Positions 27,905 through 38,697 are shown, numbered from the stretch's first letter. The stretch: DNA of 64,000 bases from Burkholderiales bacterium (GCA_020848075.1 JADLAV010000064.1:1-64000), one strand, 5' to 3'. The notes: generated from the letters alone by a model not told the origin. Numbers and translations are program-made.

Positions 27905-27919
27905 CGCCGCGCCTCGCGC

Positions 27920-27995
27920 GCGCCCGTAGCTCAGAGGATAGAGTATTGGCCTCCGAAGCCAAGGGTCGTGGGTTCGAATCCCGCCGGGCGCGCCA
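27920..27995 (+). tRNA. tRNA-Arg (anticodon CCG)
   Basis: A 76-base cloverleaf: acceptor GCGCCCG pairs with CGGGCGC, D-arm GCTCAGAGGATAGAGT, anticodon stem TTGGC/GCCAA around loop CTCCGAA giving anticodon CCG, and T-arm GTGGGTTCGAATCCCGC. A discriminator G is followed by an encoded CCA at 27993-27995. It decodes CGG arginine codons, abundant at this GC content. Confidence 0.97.
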
Positions 27996-28264
27996 TCTGA
28001 CGCCATGCGGACGGAGTCTGTTCGGGCGCGCAAGCCGCAGGCAGCGCACGCAAGCTCCCGCACTCGTGCGTGTCGGAACTGCACGTCTGCCGCGGCGGTC
28101 GCCCCCGCGAATCGCGCCCCCACTCTGGACGGAACCACACCGCTACCGCAGTCCGGGCGGATGGAGATTGATGGCCGCTCGTCTATTTCGGCATCGGGTC
28201 ACGCGATTAGGTTCTCTTTTCTGCTCAAGAGGTTAAGTGCTGACGGGCGCGTCGACCCTCACCG

Positions 28265-28317
28265 ATAGTTGATCAAATTAGTCGGGAACCGTATACTTGA
28301 CCAAAGCTCTCGGGAAT
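28265..28317 (+). promoter_or_regulatory. Promoter with two tandem type-1 IscR operators before iscR
   Basis: Two 25-base sites, 28265-28289 (ATAGTTGATCAAATTAGTCG...) and 28293-28317 (ATACTTGACCAAAGCTCTCG...), each match about 20-21 of the 25 positions of the type-1 IscR consensus as I know it. A promoter overlaps them: -35 TTGATC at 28269-28274 and -10 TATACT at 28292-28297 with a 17-base spacer. The layout predicts repression by the [2Fe-2S] form of IscR, as at the E. coli isc promoter. Confidence 0.8.
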
Positions 28318-28411
28318 TGGTCACCGTAATCAGGATATCGTGCGACGGCCAAGCGCTCGGCAGATGCTGCGGATGCCACCGGCGTCCGGGACGACGAAGA
28401 GGGACCAGCGT

Positions 28412-28891
28412 ATGCGATTGACGACCAAAGGACGCTTTGCAGTGACCGCGATGGTGGACGTGGCGATGCATGCCACGCAATCGCCGGTGCCGCTCACCGA
28501 GATCTCGACGCGGCAGGGCATATCGCTTTCGTATCTCGAGCAGCTGTTCAGCAAGCTCCGACGGGGCGCGCTGGTGAAGAGCGCGCGGGGTCCCGGCGGC
28601 GGCTATCGCCTGGCCAAGGCGATGGACGCGGTGACGGTGGCCGACATCATCGTCGCGGTCGACGAGCCGATCGACGCCACGCAGTGCGGCGGCAAGGAGA
28701 ACTGCCACGAGGAGCAGAAATGCCTGACGCACGACCTCTGGGTGCGGCTGAACGAGCAGATCTTCGAGTTCCTGCGCTCGGTGACGCTCGCCCAGCTGGT
28801 CGAGCAGCAGCGCGCGAAGGAAACCCGCGTCGTCGAGCTGCATGACCCCCGCCTGAGCAAGCGTCCGCAGTCCGAGTCGGTCGCGGCGTGA
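28412..28891 (+). CDS. iscR: Fe-S cluster assembly regulator IscR
   Basis: Rrf2-family transcription factor of 159 residues whose [2Fe-2S] cluster senses iron-sulfur demand. All ligands of the E. coli protein are at the same numbers: Cys92, Cys98, Cys104 and His107 ([15 protein letters not shown]). The winged-helix part has [15 protein letters not shown] and [11 protein letters not shown]. It is the first gene of the iron-sulfur operon and presumably represses it through the two operators upstream. The ATG at 28412 gives the canonical MRLTTKGRF start. Confidence 0.96.
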   Translation: MRLTTKGRFAVTAMVDVAMHATQSPVPLTEISTRQGISLSYLEQLFSKLRRGALVKSARGPGGGYRLAKAMDAVTVADIIVAVDEPIDATQCGGKENCHEEQKCLTHDLWVRLNEQIFEFLRSVTLAQLVEQQRAKETRVVELHDPRLSKRPQSESVAA

Positions 28892-28928
28892 CGGGCGAGC
28901 GGCGGACCGGGGGGCGGAGGAGCGAAGC

Positions 28929-29252
28929 ATGGCCATCACACTGACGCCGAGCGCGGCGGAGCACATCCGCAGCTCGATCGCCCGCCGCGGCAAGGGCGTG
29001 GGCCTGAGAGTCGGCATCAAGAAGGTCGGCTGCTCGGGGCTCGCCTACACGTTCGACTTCGCGGACGAGGTGGGCGCGAACGACCTCACGTTCGAATCGC
29101 ACGAGACCCGCATCGTCGTGGACAAGGAGCACGTCTCCTATCTCGACGGGGCGACGCTCGACTACCAGAAGAGCGGATTCGGCGCGGCGTTCAAGTTCGA
29201 GAATCCGAACGCGAAGGCCGAGTGCGGCTGCGGCGAGAGCTTCAGCGTCTAG
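28929..29252 (+). CDS. iscA: A-type Fe-S carrier protein (IscA/SufA family)
   Basis: A-type carrier of 107 residues that passes Fe-S clusters to apo-targets. The three conserved cysteines are Cys35 (KVGCSGLAY) and Cys99/Cys101 (AECGCGESF). The sequence looks closer to IscA than to ErpA, but here it sits in a suf-type operon directly after iscR, so a SufA-like role is expected. AGGAGCG precedes the ATG. Confidence 0.92.
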   Translation: MAITLTPSAAEHIRSSIARRGKGVGLRVGIKKVGCSGLAYTFDFADEVGANDLTFESHETRIVVDKEHVSYLDGATLDYQKSGFGAAFKFENPNAKAECGCGESFSV

Positions 29253-29308
29253 TTTCAGCGGATTGGCCGCACGCGAACCCGAGGCCCGGACGAGACACCG
29301 GAAGGCAG

Positions 29309-30748
29309 ATGACCAGCCCCGCACTCCAGAATCTGATCGAGCAGCCCTACCGGCACGGCTTCGTCACCGAGATCGAAGCCGACGTCGCCCCCAAGGGGCT
29401 CTCCGAGGACACCATTCGGCTCATCTCGCTGAAGAAGGGCGAGCCGGAGTGGCTCCTCGAGTTTCGTCTGAAGGCCTTCCAGCGCTGGCTCGGCATGATC
29501 GAGCCGGCGTGGCCGAACGTGAAGTACCCGAAGATCGACTTCCAGGACATCAGCTACTACTCGGCGCCGAAGCGGAAGAAGAAGCTCGCCAGCATGGACG
29601 AGGTCGATCCGGAGCTCCGGCGCACCTTCGAGAAGCTCGGCGTCCCGCTGCACGAACAGAAGGCGCTCGCCGGGGTGGCGGTGGACGTCATCTTCGACTC
29701 GGTCTCGGTGACGACCACCTACAAGAAGCGCCTCGCCGAGGCCGGCGTGATCTTCTGCTCGATTTCCGAGGCGGTGCGGGATCATCCCGAGCTGGTGCGC
29801 AAGTACCTCGGGTCGGTGGTCCCGCCCGGCGACAACTTCTACGCCGCGCTCAATTCCGCGGTGTTCACGGACGGGTCGTTCTGCTTCATCCCCAGGGGCG
29901 TGCGCTGCCCGATGGAGCTCTCGACCTACTTCCGCATCAACACGGAGGAGTCGGGGCAGTTCGAGCGCACCCTGATCGTCGCCGAGGAGGGCAGCCACGT
30001 GTCCTACCTCGAGGGCTGCACCGCGCCGAAGTTCGACACCAATCAGCTGCACGCCGCGGTCGTGGAGCTCGTCGCGCTCGACGACGCCGAGATCAAGTAC
30101 TCGACCGTGCAGAACTGGTACGCCGGCGACAAGGACGGCAAGGGCGGCATCTACAACTTCGTCACCAAGCGGGGCCTCTGCAAGGGCCGGAACGCGAAGA
30201 TCTCGTGGACCCAGGTGGAGACGGGCTCCGCCATCACCTGGAAGTACCCGTCCTGCGTGCTGCTCGGCGACAACTCGATCGGCGAGTTCTACTCGGTGGC
30301 GCTCACCAACCACCACCAGCAGGCCGACACCGGGACCAAGATGATCCACGTGGGCCGCAACACCCGCAGCCGCATCATCAGCAAGGGGATCTCCGCGGGC
30401 CAGTCGCACAACAGCTACCGCGGGCTGGTGAAGATCGGCGCCAGGGCGGAGAACGCGCGCAACTTCTCGCAGTGCGACTCGATGCTGATCGGCGACACCT
30501 GCGGCGCGTACACGTTCCCGTACATCCATGCGCAGAACAACACCGCGACGGTCGAGCACGAGGCCACCACCTCCAAGATCGGCGAGGACCAGCTCTTCTA
30601 CTTCGCGAGCCGCGGCATCGCGCCCGAGGAGGCGGTGTCGATGATCATCAACGGCTTCGTGAAGGAGGTGTTCACGCAGCTCCCGATGGAATTCGCGGTC
30701 GAGGCGACGAAGCTCCTCGGCCTCAAGCTCGAAGGCAGCGTCGGATAG
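29309..30748 (+). CDS. sufB: Fe-S cluster assembly protein SufB
   Basis: Scaffold subunit of 479 residues of the SufBCD complex, on which nascent [4Fe-4S] clusters form. Typical blocks are [12 protein letters not shown]-like [71 protein letters not shown] and the C-terminal [20 protein letters not shown]. The start at 29309 (MTSPALQ) has GGAAGGCAG upstream. It is co-oriented with iscR, iscA and sufC, with short gaps. Confidence 0.97.
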   Translation: MTSPALQNLIEQPYRHGFVTEIEADVAPKGLSEDTIRLISLKKGEPEWLLEFRLKAFQRWLGMIEPAWPNVKYPKIDFQDISYYSAPKRKKKLASMDEVDPELRRTFEKLGVPLHEQKALAGVAVDVIFDSVSVTTTYKKRLAEAGVIFCSISEAVRDHPELVRKYLGSVVPPGDNFYAALNSAVFTDGSFCFIPRGVRCPMELSTYFRINTEESGQFERTLIVAEEGSHVSYLEGCTAPKFDTNQLHAAVVELVALDDAEIKYSTVQNWYAGDKDGKGGIYNFVTKRGLCKGRNAKISWTQVETGSAITWKYPSCVLLGDNSIGEFYSVALTNHHQQADTGTKMIHVGRNTRSRIISKGISAGQSHNSYRGLVKIGARAENARNFSQCDSMLIGDTCGAYTFPYIHAQNNTATVEHEATTSKIGEDQLFYFASRGIAPEEAVSMIINGFVKEVFTQLPMEFAVEATKLLGLKLEGSVG

Positions 30749-30764
30749 GACAGGAATCCAAGTG

Positions 30765-31550
30765 ATGCAGAGCAAAGGCGGAGAAATCCTGCTCGAGGTG
30801 CGCGGCCTGAAGGCCGCGGTGAGCGGCGTCGAGATCCTCAAGGGCGTCGATCTCGCGGTGCGCGCGGGCGAGGTGCACGCCATCATGGGGCCGAACGGCT
30901 CCGGGAAGAGCACGCTCGCCAAGGTGCTCGCCGGCCATCCCGCCTATGCGGTGACCGCGGGCGAGACGCGGTTCGCCGGCGGCGATCTCTTCGCGCTCGC
31001 GCCCGAGGAGCGCGCTCGCGCGGGGCTCTTCCTCGGCTTCCAGTACCCGGTGGAAGTGCCGGGCGTGACGAACGCCGCGTTCCTGCGGCTCGCGTACAAC
31101 ACGGTCCAGGCGGCGCGCGGCAAGGACGAGCTCGACCCGCTCGAGTTCGACGACTTCGTGCGCGAGAAGATGAAGCTGCTCGAGATGGACCCGGTGTTTC
31201 TCGACCGCAGTGTGAACGACGGATTCTCGGGCGGCGAGAAGAAGCGAAACGAGATCCTGCAGATGGCGGTCGTCGAGCCGCGCCTCGCGATCCTGGACGA
31301 GACCGACTCCGGCCTGGACATCGACGCCTTGCGCGTCGTCGCCGCCGGCGTGAACCGGTTGCGCGCGCCCGACCGCGCCATCGTGCTCGTGACCCACTAT
31401 CAGCGGCTGCTCAACTACATCGAGCCCGACTTCGTGCACGTCATCGCGGGCGGCCGCATCGTCAAGACGGGCGACAAGTCGCTCGCCCTCGAGCTCGAGC
31501 GCCGTGGCTACGACTGGCTGCTCGAGCCGGGCCGGGCGGTCGCGGCCTGA
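30765..31550 (+). CDS. sufC: Fe-S cluster assembly ATPase SufC
   Basis: ABC-type ATPase of 261 residues that drives conformational changes of SufBD. Walker A is GPNGSGKSTLAKVLAGHP, the signature is FSGGEKKRNEILQM and Walker B is LAILDETDSGLDIDALR, the SufC-specific form. GTG at 30762 is directly upstream of the ATG at 30765 and either could be used. It follows sufB after 16 bases. Confidence 0.97.
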   Translation: MQSKGGEILLEVRGLKAAVSGVEILKGVDLAVRAGEVHAIMGPNGSGKSTLAKVLAGHPAYAVTAGETRFAGGDLFALAPEERARAGLFLGFQYPVEVPGVTNAAFLRLAYNTVQAARGKDELDPLEFDDFVREKMKLLEMDPVFLDRSVNDGFSGGEKKRNEILQMAVVEPRLAILDETDSGLDIDALRVVAAGVNRLRAPDRAIVLVTHYQRLLNYIEPDFVHVIAGGRIVKTGDKSLALELERRGYDWLLEPGRAVAA

Positions 31551-31563
31551 GTCGCGCGCGAAG

Positions 31564-32870
31564 ATGACGGCGGACACCCACGGCTACCTCGCGTCGCTCC
31601 TCGCGGCGCACGGCGCGCTGCCGACCGGACCGGCGGCGTGGCTCGCCCGGCTGCGCGGCGCGGCGCTGGAGCGGGCGAACGCGCTCGCGGTGCCGACGAC
31701 GCGCGACGAGGACTGGCGCTTCACCGATCTTTCTCCGCTCTACAAGACGAGCTTCCAGCGGGCCGCCGCGCCCGCGGCGGCGCCGGCCGACGCGATCCGG
31801 CGCCACTTCGTGCCCGAGGCCGGAAGCCGGCTCGTGTTCGTGGACGGCTACTACTCCCCCGAGCTCTCGACGCCGCAGGACGACGGCGAGGCCTACGTCG
31901 GCACGCTCGCCGGCGCGTTGCGGCGCGACGCTGCGCGTCTCGAGGCGCAGCTCGCGCGCCATGCCGGTTTCGACGACGACGCGTTCGCCGCGGTCAACAC
32001 GGCGTACCTGCACGACTGCGCCGTGGTCGCGGTGCCGCGCGGCGCGAAGGTCGGGCGGCCGGTCCAGCTCCTGTTCGTCGCGACGCAGACCGAGCGCGTC
32101 GCGTATCCGCGCGTGCTCGCGATGGTCGGTGGCGGCGCCGAGCTCACACTGGTGGAGGACTACCTCGCCATCGCCGAGGGCGCGTACTTCGTGAACGGCG
32201 TGACCGAGCTCGCGGTGGACGAGAACGCGTCGCTTCGCCACGTGCGCGTGCAGCGCGACGGCGAAGCCGCGTTCCACATCGCCACCTGCGTGGCGAGCCT
32301 GGCGCGCGACGCGCGCTACGTCTCGCAGAGCGTGAGCTTCGGGGCGCGCATCTCGCGCCTGAACCACGGCGTTCGCCAGCAGGGCGAGGGCACCGACTGC
32401 CAGCTCGACGGTCTCGCGCTCGTCGCCGGCCGGCAGCTCGCCGACACGCACAGCTTCATCGATCACGCGCGGGCGCGCGGCCGCAGCCGCCAGCTGCACA
32501 AGTGCATCGTCGACGGCGCGGGGCACGCGGTGTTCAACGGCCGGATTCTCGTCCGCCAGGGCGCCCAGCTCACCGATTCGGCGCAATCGAGCCGCAACCT
32601 GCTGCTCACCGGGCGCGCGCACGTGGACACCAAGCCGCAGCTCGAGATCCTGGCCGACGACGTGAAATGCGCCCACGGCGCGACGGTCGGACAGCTCGAT
32701 CAAGACCACGTGTTCTATCTGCGCAGCCGCGGGCTCTCCGAGCCGGCGGCGCGGAATCTGCTGACCTACGCCTTCGCCGCCGACGTCGTCGACCGCATTC
32801 CGGTCGCCTCTCTGCGCGGCGCGCTGGAGGCGCTGGCGCTGCAACGCACGCAGGGGAAGGAGCAGCCCGA

Positions 32871-32874
<4 letters not shown>
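31564..32874 (+). CDS. sufD: Fe-S cluster assembly protein SufD
   Basis: SufB paralogue of 436 residues that completes the SufBC2D complex and is needed for iron acquisition. The beta-helix core is recognisable in LVEDYLAIAEGAYFVNGVTE, FGARISRLNHGVRQQGEGTD, HSFIDHARARGRSRQLHKCI and the C-terminal HGATVGQLDQDHVFYLRSRG, which carries the conserved His of SufD. It begins 13 bases after sufC and overlaps sufS. Confidence 0.95.
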
Positions 32875-34145
<1,271 letters not shown>

Positions 34146-34176
34146 AGGCGTGTCCGAGAGCTCCGCAGGTTGACGA

Positions 34177-34647
34177 ATGGACGCGAGCCAGCTGTACCAG
34201 GAGATCATCCTCGACCACAACAAGAAGCCCCGTAACTGGGGCAAGGTCGAGGGCTGCACGCACAAGAGCGAGGGCTTGAACCCCCTCTGCGGCGATCACA
34301 TCTGGGTCACGCTGAAGATCGCGGGCGACGCGATCGACAGCGTCGCGTTCGAGGGGCAGAGCTGCGCCATCTGCAAGGCCTCCGCCTCGATGATGACTTC
34401 GGCCGTCAAGGGCAAGAGCGTGGCGGAGGCCGAGACCCTGGTGCAGGAGTTCCGGGACATGACCACCGGCAAGCTCGACGTCGGCAGGGACCAGCATCAC
34501 CTCGGGCGCCTCACGGTGTTCGCCGGCGTGAAGGATCTGCCGGTCCGCGTGAAGTGCGCGATCCTGCCGTGGCACACGCTGCACGCCGCGCTTGCCCGGG
34601 AGGCGAGCGCCTCCACCGAGGGCGATCAGGACCCGATTGCAGGTTGA
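34177..34647 (+). CDS. sufU: SufU-type sulfur-transfer protein
   Basis: IscU-fold protein of 156 residues. The zinc/cluster ligands are Cys38 and Asp40 (PLCGDHI), Cys63 with Cys66 (SCAICKAS) and Cys127 (VKCAILPW). The spacing, including the roughly 20-residue insert between the second and third ligand regions, fits SufU (zinc-dependent sulfurtransferase to SufS) rather than IscU, which would carry an LPPVK motif for HscA. SufU with SufS is common in Gram-positives; it is less expected in an iscR-led operon. Confidence 0.9.
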   Translation: MDASQLYQEIILDHNKKPRNWGKVEGCTHKSEGLNPLCGDHIWVTLKIAGDAIDSVAFEGQSCAICKASASMMTSAVKGKSVAEAETLVQEFRDMTTGKLDVGRDQHHLGRLTVFAGVKDLPVRVKCAILPWHTLHAALAREASASTEGDQDPIAG

Positions 34648-34651
34648 GAGA

Positions 34652-35227
34652 ATGCCCAAGATTGCCGAGATCGAACGTACGCCCAATCCGAACGCGCGCA
34701 AGTTCGTGCTGCGCGAGCCGCTGACCTACGGCGTTTCGCGCTCGTACGAGAGCGCCGAGGCGGCGCAGGGCGACGCGCTCGCGGCCGCGCTGTTCGCGGT
34801 GCCGCACGTGACGAGCGTGTTCTACGTGGACACGTGGCTCACCGTGACCCAGGACGGCGAAGCCGACTGGAACGACCTTGCGCGCCAGGTGGCCGGGCCG
34901 ATCCGCGAGGCGCCGAGCGCCGCCGAGCGCTCGATCGAGCTGATCGAGGGCGACGCCCAGGCGGCGCAGGTGACGCCGCGCGAGGAGCTGTCGGCCGATG
35001 ACCGGCAGAAGCTGGACATGATCGAGATGATGCTCGATCAGCAGATCCGGCCGTACCTGCGCAACGACGGCGGCGACCTGCACGTGCTCGGCATCGAGGG
35101 CAACGTGCTAAAGGTGCACTACCAGGGCGCGTGCGGCAGCTGCCCGAGCTCGCTCTCCGGCACGCTGTCGGCGATCGAGTACATGGTGCGCGAGATCGAC
35201 CCCGAGCTCGAGATCCTTCCGGTATGA
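34652..35227 (+). CDS. Nfu-type Fe-S scaffold/carrier (Nfu_N plus NifU C-terminal domain)
   Basis: Two-domain protein of 191 residues. The N-terminal half (IERTPNPNARKFVL to about residue 85) is an Nfu N-domain and the C-terminal half (DRQKLDMIEMMLDQQIRPYL to the end) a NifU-type domain with the cluster-binding CxxC at Cys161 and Cys164 (GACGSCPSS). Such proteins deliver [4Fe-4S] clusters to apo-enzymes. The start is four bases after the sufU stop and the end overlaps the next gene by four bases. Confidence 0.92.
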   Translation: MPKIAEIERTPNPNARKFVLREPLTYGVSRSYESAEAAQGDALAAALFAVPHVTSVFYVDTWLTVTQDGEADWNDLARQVAGPIREAPSAAERSIELIEGDAQAAQVTPREELSADDRQKLDMIEMMLDQQIRPYLRNDGGDLHVLGIEGNVLKVHYQGACGSCPSSLSGTLSAIEYMVREIDPELEILPV

Positions 35228-35544
35228 GCGGCTGGGTCGATGTCTGCCCGGCCGCGGAGTTCGCGCCCGGCGAGCACCGGGTGGTGGACGTCGACGGCGC
35301 GCGAGTCGCGGTGTTCAACCTCGACGGCGAGTTCCACGCGCTCGAGGATGTCTGCACCCATGACGGCGGGGAGCTCGCCGGCGGCGAGGTCGCAGGCGGG
35401 GAGATCGTCTGCCCGCGCCACGGCGCGCGCTTCCTCATCTGCACCGGCGAGGCCCTGTCGGCACCGGCTTACGAGCCGACCGCGAAGTTTCCCGTGCGCA
35501 TCGAAAACGGCGTCGTGCAGGTGCGCGACGACCGCTGGGACTAG
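35224..35544 (+). CDS. Rieske-type [2Fe-2S] ferredoxin
   Basis: Soluble Rieske protein of 106 residues. The cluster ligands are Cys44/His46 (DVCTHDGGEL) and Cys63/His66 (IVCPRHGARF). It resembles the ferredoxin subunits of non-haem iron oxygenases, but no oxygenase is nearby; its ATG overlaps the Nfu stop, making it the last gene of the suf operon. An electron-donor role in cluster assembly is a reasonable inference. Confidence 0.92.
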   Translation: MSGWVDVCPAAEFAPGEHRVVDVDGARVAVFNLDGEFHALEDVCTHDGGELAGGEVAGGEIVCPRHGARFLICTGEALSAPAYEPTAKFPVRIENGVVQVRDDRWD

Positions 35545-35672
35545 GAAAGCTCTGCGGAAGCGCGCCCGGGAGTGAGGCGTTTGACACGCCCGCGCGTCGC
35601 AACCCGACGGTACGGGTGGCGCCGGCCGGCCATGGCCGGTAGATTCGGCGGAGCTCTTCGCCGCGAGGCCCG

Positions 35673-36455
35673 ATGCGGCTCCACGTGCTCTCCGACCTGC
35701 ACCTCGAGGTCGCTCCCTACGCGCCGGCGCGAGCGGCCGCCGATGCCGTCGTCGTCGCCGGCGATGTCGCGGCGGGCGCGGCGAGTCTCGAGTGGCTGCG
35801 CCGCGCCTTTCCTCATGCCCGCATCGTGTTCGTCCCGGGAAACCACGAGTATTACGCGGGCGAGTTCCACGCCTGCCGTGCAGCGATGCGGCACGCGGCC
35901 GCAGGCCTCGAGATCGACCTCCTCGACGACTCCGCTCTGGAGCTCGAGGGCGTGCGCTTCATCGGCGCAACGCTCTGGACGGATCTGCTTCTCTACGGGC
36001 CGGCCGGCCGCGACGCACTGCTCGCGCGCGGGCTGGAAGCGCTCTTCGAGTACCGCACGATCCGCGTCGGCGACGCGCCATTCACGCCCGCGCACTCGGT
36101 CGGTTTTCACCGGGCAAGCCGCGCCTTCCTCGCGCACGCGCTCGCCACCCCCTACGCGGGGAGGACGGTGGTGGTCACGCATCACGGCCCGCATCCGCGC
36201 AGCGTCGCCGAGCGGTTCAGGGACAGCGTCGTGAATCCCTCGTTCATCTCGGACCTGTCCGACCTGATGGGCGCCGCCGCGTTGTGGATCCACGGGCACA
36301 CGCACGCGAGCTCGGACTACGTCGTGAACGGCACGCGCGTCGTCGCGAATCCGCGCGGCTATGCCGGGCGCCATCCGGCCAGCGGCAAGATCCACGGTAC
36401 GCCCGAGCGGCCCGAGAATCCGGCGTTCGATCCGGCGCTGATGCTCGAGGTCTGA
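35673..36455 (+). CDS. Calcineurin-like metallophosphoesterase
   Basis: Protein of 260 residues with the dinuclear-metal motifs in order: SDLHLE at residues 7-12, AGDVAAG, PGNHEYY, VVTHHGPHP and HGHTHAS near residue 210. There is no signal peptide, so it is cytoplasmic. The substrate cannot be predicted. It stands alone between the suf operon and sdhC; the region between it and sdhC (about 240 bases) has a TAATAT at about 36576-36581 that might be part of the sdh promoter. Confidence 0.9.
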   Translation: MRLHVLSDLHLEVAPYAPARAAADAVVVAGDVAAGAASLEWLRRAFPHARIVFVPGNHEYYAGEFHACRAAMRHAAAGLEIDLLDDSALELEGVRFIGATLWTDLLLYGPAGRDALLARGLEALFEYRTIRVGDAPFTPAHSVGFHRASRAFLAHALATPYAGRTVVVTHHGPHPRSVAERFRDSVVNPSFISDLSDLMGAAALWIHGHTHASSDYVVNGTRVVANPRGYAGRHPASGKIHGTPERPENPAFDPALMLEV

Positions 36456-36696
36456 CCGCCCGAGCGCGTCTGGCTGGCGAGTGTGGCTACGTCGGCCTCT
36501 CCCGTCGCCGGCACGCCGGCGAGCGGCAGCGCGCAGTCGTCACGCGTGCGATCTCACCCCCCCACCGCGACCATGCTAATATGAGTCGTCTCGCATCGAA
36601 CGGTCGATTCGATTTGATTCGACCCGCTCGCGCGGCCCGCTCACTCTCTGCAAGCAGCACGGCCGCGATGTCGGGATCGCTTGTAGGAGAATCCGG

Positions 36697-37077
36697 ATGC
36701 GATCGCTGGACCGGCCGAAATTCCTCAATCTGTTCCAGCTGTCCTACCCGCCCGGTGCGCTCGCGTCGGTCGCGCATCGCGCAACGGGCGTGCTGCTCGC
36801 GATCGCGACGCCGATCGGCGCATACGCGTTCACCCGCTCGGTCGCCGGGCCGGAGGGCTTTGCCGAGATCGCGCGCTGGAGCAGCAGTGTGCCGGTCCGC
36901 GTCGCGCTCGTCGTCCTCGTCGCGGCATTCGCGTATCACCTCGTTGCGGGCATCCGGCACCTCCTGATGGACTTCGGTATCGGCGCGTCGCTCGCCGCCG
37001 GGCGGCGGAGCGCCTGGGCAGCGATCGCGGCGGGGATTCTCATCTTCATCGTCGCCGCGGCGGCGCAACTGCGATGA
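36697..37077 (+). CDS. sdhC: Succinate dehydrogenase cytochrome b556 subunit SdhC
   Basis: Membrane anchor of 126 residues with three hydrophobic helices. The start NLFQLSYPPGALASVAHRATG is the quinone-site signature, and His81 in YHLVAGIRHLLMDFG corresponds to the haem b ligand. TAGGAGA precedes the ATG. It overlaps sdhD by four bases. Confidence 0.93.
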   Translation: MRSLDRPKFLNLFQLSYPPGALASVAHRATGVLLAIATPIGAYAFTRSVAGPEGFAEIARWSSSVPVRVALVVLVAAFAYHLVAGIRHLLMDFGIGASLAAGRRSAWAAIAAGILIFIVAAAAQLR

Positions 37078-37412
37078 GACTCCTCACCGGTCTTCGCGCG
37101 TGGACGGTGCAGCGGGCTAGCGCGCTCTTCATGCTCGGGTTCCTGCTGTGGCTCGGCGCCGTCCTGCTCGTCTCGCCGCCGGCCGGCTACGCTGAATGGC
37201 GGGCGATGGTGGCGCGGCCGGCGACGGGCGCCGCCTTCGGCCTGTTCTTCGCGGCGCTCCTCGCGCACGCGTGGGTCGGCATGCGGGACGTGGTGCTCGA
37301 CTATGTCCATCACCCCAGGATGCGAGCGGCGGCGCTCGCTCTCGTCGCGCTCGCGCTGCTCGGGATCGGCGTCTGGGTCGCGCTCGCGCTCGCCGCGCTG
37401 GGCGCCCGCTAG
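37074..37412 (+). CDS. sdhD: Succinate dehydrogenase membrane anchor subunit SdhD
   Basis: Membrane protein of 112 residues with three helices. The segment RLLTGLRAWTVQRASALFML and, near residue 70, HAWVGMRDVVLDYVHHP (haem-side His and quinone-site Asp-Tyr) identify SdhD. In betaproteobacteria it is normally followed by sdhA; here the next gene, ten bases on, is sdhB. Confidence 0.92.
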   Translation: MRLLTGLRAWTVQRASALFMLGFLLWLGAVLLVSPPAGYAEWRAMVARPATGAAFGLFFAALLAHAWVGMRDVVLDYVHHPRMRAAALALVALALLGIGVWVALALAALGAR

Positions 37413-37422
37413 CGGATCCGTC

Positions 37423-38118
37423 ATGAAGCTCTCGATCTATCGCTACAACCCTGAACAGGACGCGCGCCCGCGCATGCAGGAGTACGACATCGCGCCCGAG
37501 CACTCGGACCGGATGCTGCTCGACCTTCTGATCCGCGCCAAGGTGGCGGACGACAGCCTCTCTTTCAGGCGCTCCTGCCGCGAGGGCGTGTGCGGATCCG
37601 ACGCCATGAACATCAACGGCCGGAACGGTCTCGCCTGCATCACGCCGCTCGCCGGGCTGAAGGAGCCGGTCGTGCTGCGCCCGCTGCCCGGGTTTCCGGT
37701 GGTGCGCGACCTCATCGTAGACATGACGCAGTTCTTCGCGCACTACCACTCGGTGAAGCCCTACCTCGTCAACGACGAGCCGCCGCCCGAGCGCGAGCGG
37801 CTGCAGAGCCCGCAGGAGCGGGCAGAGCTCGACGGGCTCTACGAGTGCATCCTCTGCGCCTGCTGCAGCGGCTTCTGCCCGCCTTACTGGTGGAACCCGG
37901 ACAAGTACATCGGGCCGGCGGGACTGCTGCAGGCCTACCGGTTCATCGCCGACAGCCGCGATCGCGCCACGCACGAGCGGCTCGCGTTCCTGGACGACGT
38001 CTACCGCCTCTATCGCTGCCGCACGATCATGAACTGCACCGAGGTGTGCCCCAAGCACCTCAGCCCGTCACGGGCGATCGAGCGCATCCGGGCGAAGCTA
38101 CTGAAGGACGGCATCTGA
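37423..38118 (+). CDS. sdhB: Succinate dehydrogenase iron-sulfur subunit SdhB
   Basis: Iron-sulfur subunit of 231 residues, full length and intact. Ligands are present for the [2Fe-2S] (SCREGVCGSDAMNINGRNGL then AC), [4Fe-4S] (CILCACCSGFCP) and [3Fe-4S] (CRTIMNCTEVCPKHL) clusters. It carries electrons from the flavoprotein SdhA to quinone at SdhCD. The flavoprotein gene is missing between sdhD and sdhB, and no sdhE or gltA follows. The ribosome site before the ATG is weak, as if its normal upstream context had been lost. Confidence 0.95.
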   Translation: MKLSIYRYNPEQDARPRMQEYDIAPEHSDRMLLDLLIRAKVADDSLSFRRSCREGVCGSDAMNINGRNGLACITPLAGLKEPVVLRPLPGFPVVRDLIVDMTQFFAHYHSVKPYLVNDEPPPERERLQSPQERAELDGLYECILCACCSGFCPPYWWNPDKYIGPAGLLQAYRFIADSRDRATHERLAFLDDVYRLYRCRTIMNCTEVCPKHLSPSRAIERIRAKLLKDGI

Positions 38119-38253
38119 GGTGAAGATTGCACGCGCTGCGCAGGGTCGCTCGATCGCGCACCGCGCATCCGCCGGCAGCGATCGGACCGGCGTGCGCACC
38201 ACGCCCGCGGCAGCGCCGACCGAAACCCGATGCACCGACTGGAGCCGAGCGAC

Positions 38254-38613
38254 ATGAGCGAGCAGCACGAGAAGCACCTCTACCCCGCGGCCACGCGCGA
38301 GCTTGGCGCGAAGCGCACCGCGCTCGCACCGGAGATCGACGCGGCGTTCAAGGCGTTCAGCGAGCGCGTGTTCGCGCCAGGCGCGCTGCCGACGAAGGCG
38401 AAGCAGCTGATCGCGGTCGCGGTCGCGCACGTCACGCAATGTCCTTATTGTATCCGCGGCCATACCAAGGCCGCGCTGCGCGCCGGCGCGACGCCCGAGG
38501 AGCTCATGGAGGCGATCTGGGTCGCCGCCGAGATGCGCGCGGGCGGCGCATTCGCGCATTCCGCGATCGCGCTCGACGCCATCGACGAGGCCGCGCAGCG
38601 CTCGCGCCCGTAG
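38254..38613 (+). CDS. Carboxymuconolactone decarboxylase family (AhpD-like) protein
   Basis: AhpD-fold protein of 119 residues with the redox motif in TQCPYCIRGHTKAAL (CxxC plus His) typical of alkylhydroperoxidase-like members rather than true decarboxylases. Starting at 38254 gives GGAG nine bases upstream, better than the ATG at 38230. It lies 135 bases after sdhB and before a TDT transporter. A peroxidase or disulfide-reductase role is inferred from family only. Confidence 0.88.
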   Translation: MSEQHEKHLYPAATRELGAKRTALAPEIDAAFKAFSERVFAPGALPTKAKQLIAVAVAHVTQCPYCIRGHTKAALRAGATPEELMEAIWVAAEMRAGGAFAHSAIALDAIDEAAQRSRP

Positions 38614-38697
38614 CCGGCGCCGCGCCGCGGCGCAGCGTGCAGTCGCGACCCCGAATGGGGTAGATTCCGGCCGCCGCACCCAGGCCGCCACGACCGC

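Noticed and set aside
34177-34647. Calling this gene iscU
   Set aside because: It lacks the LPPVK motif and has the SufU-type insertion and neighbours (sufS, no hscAB).
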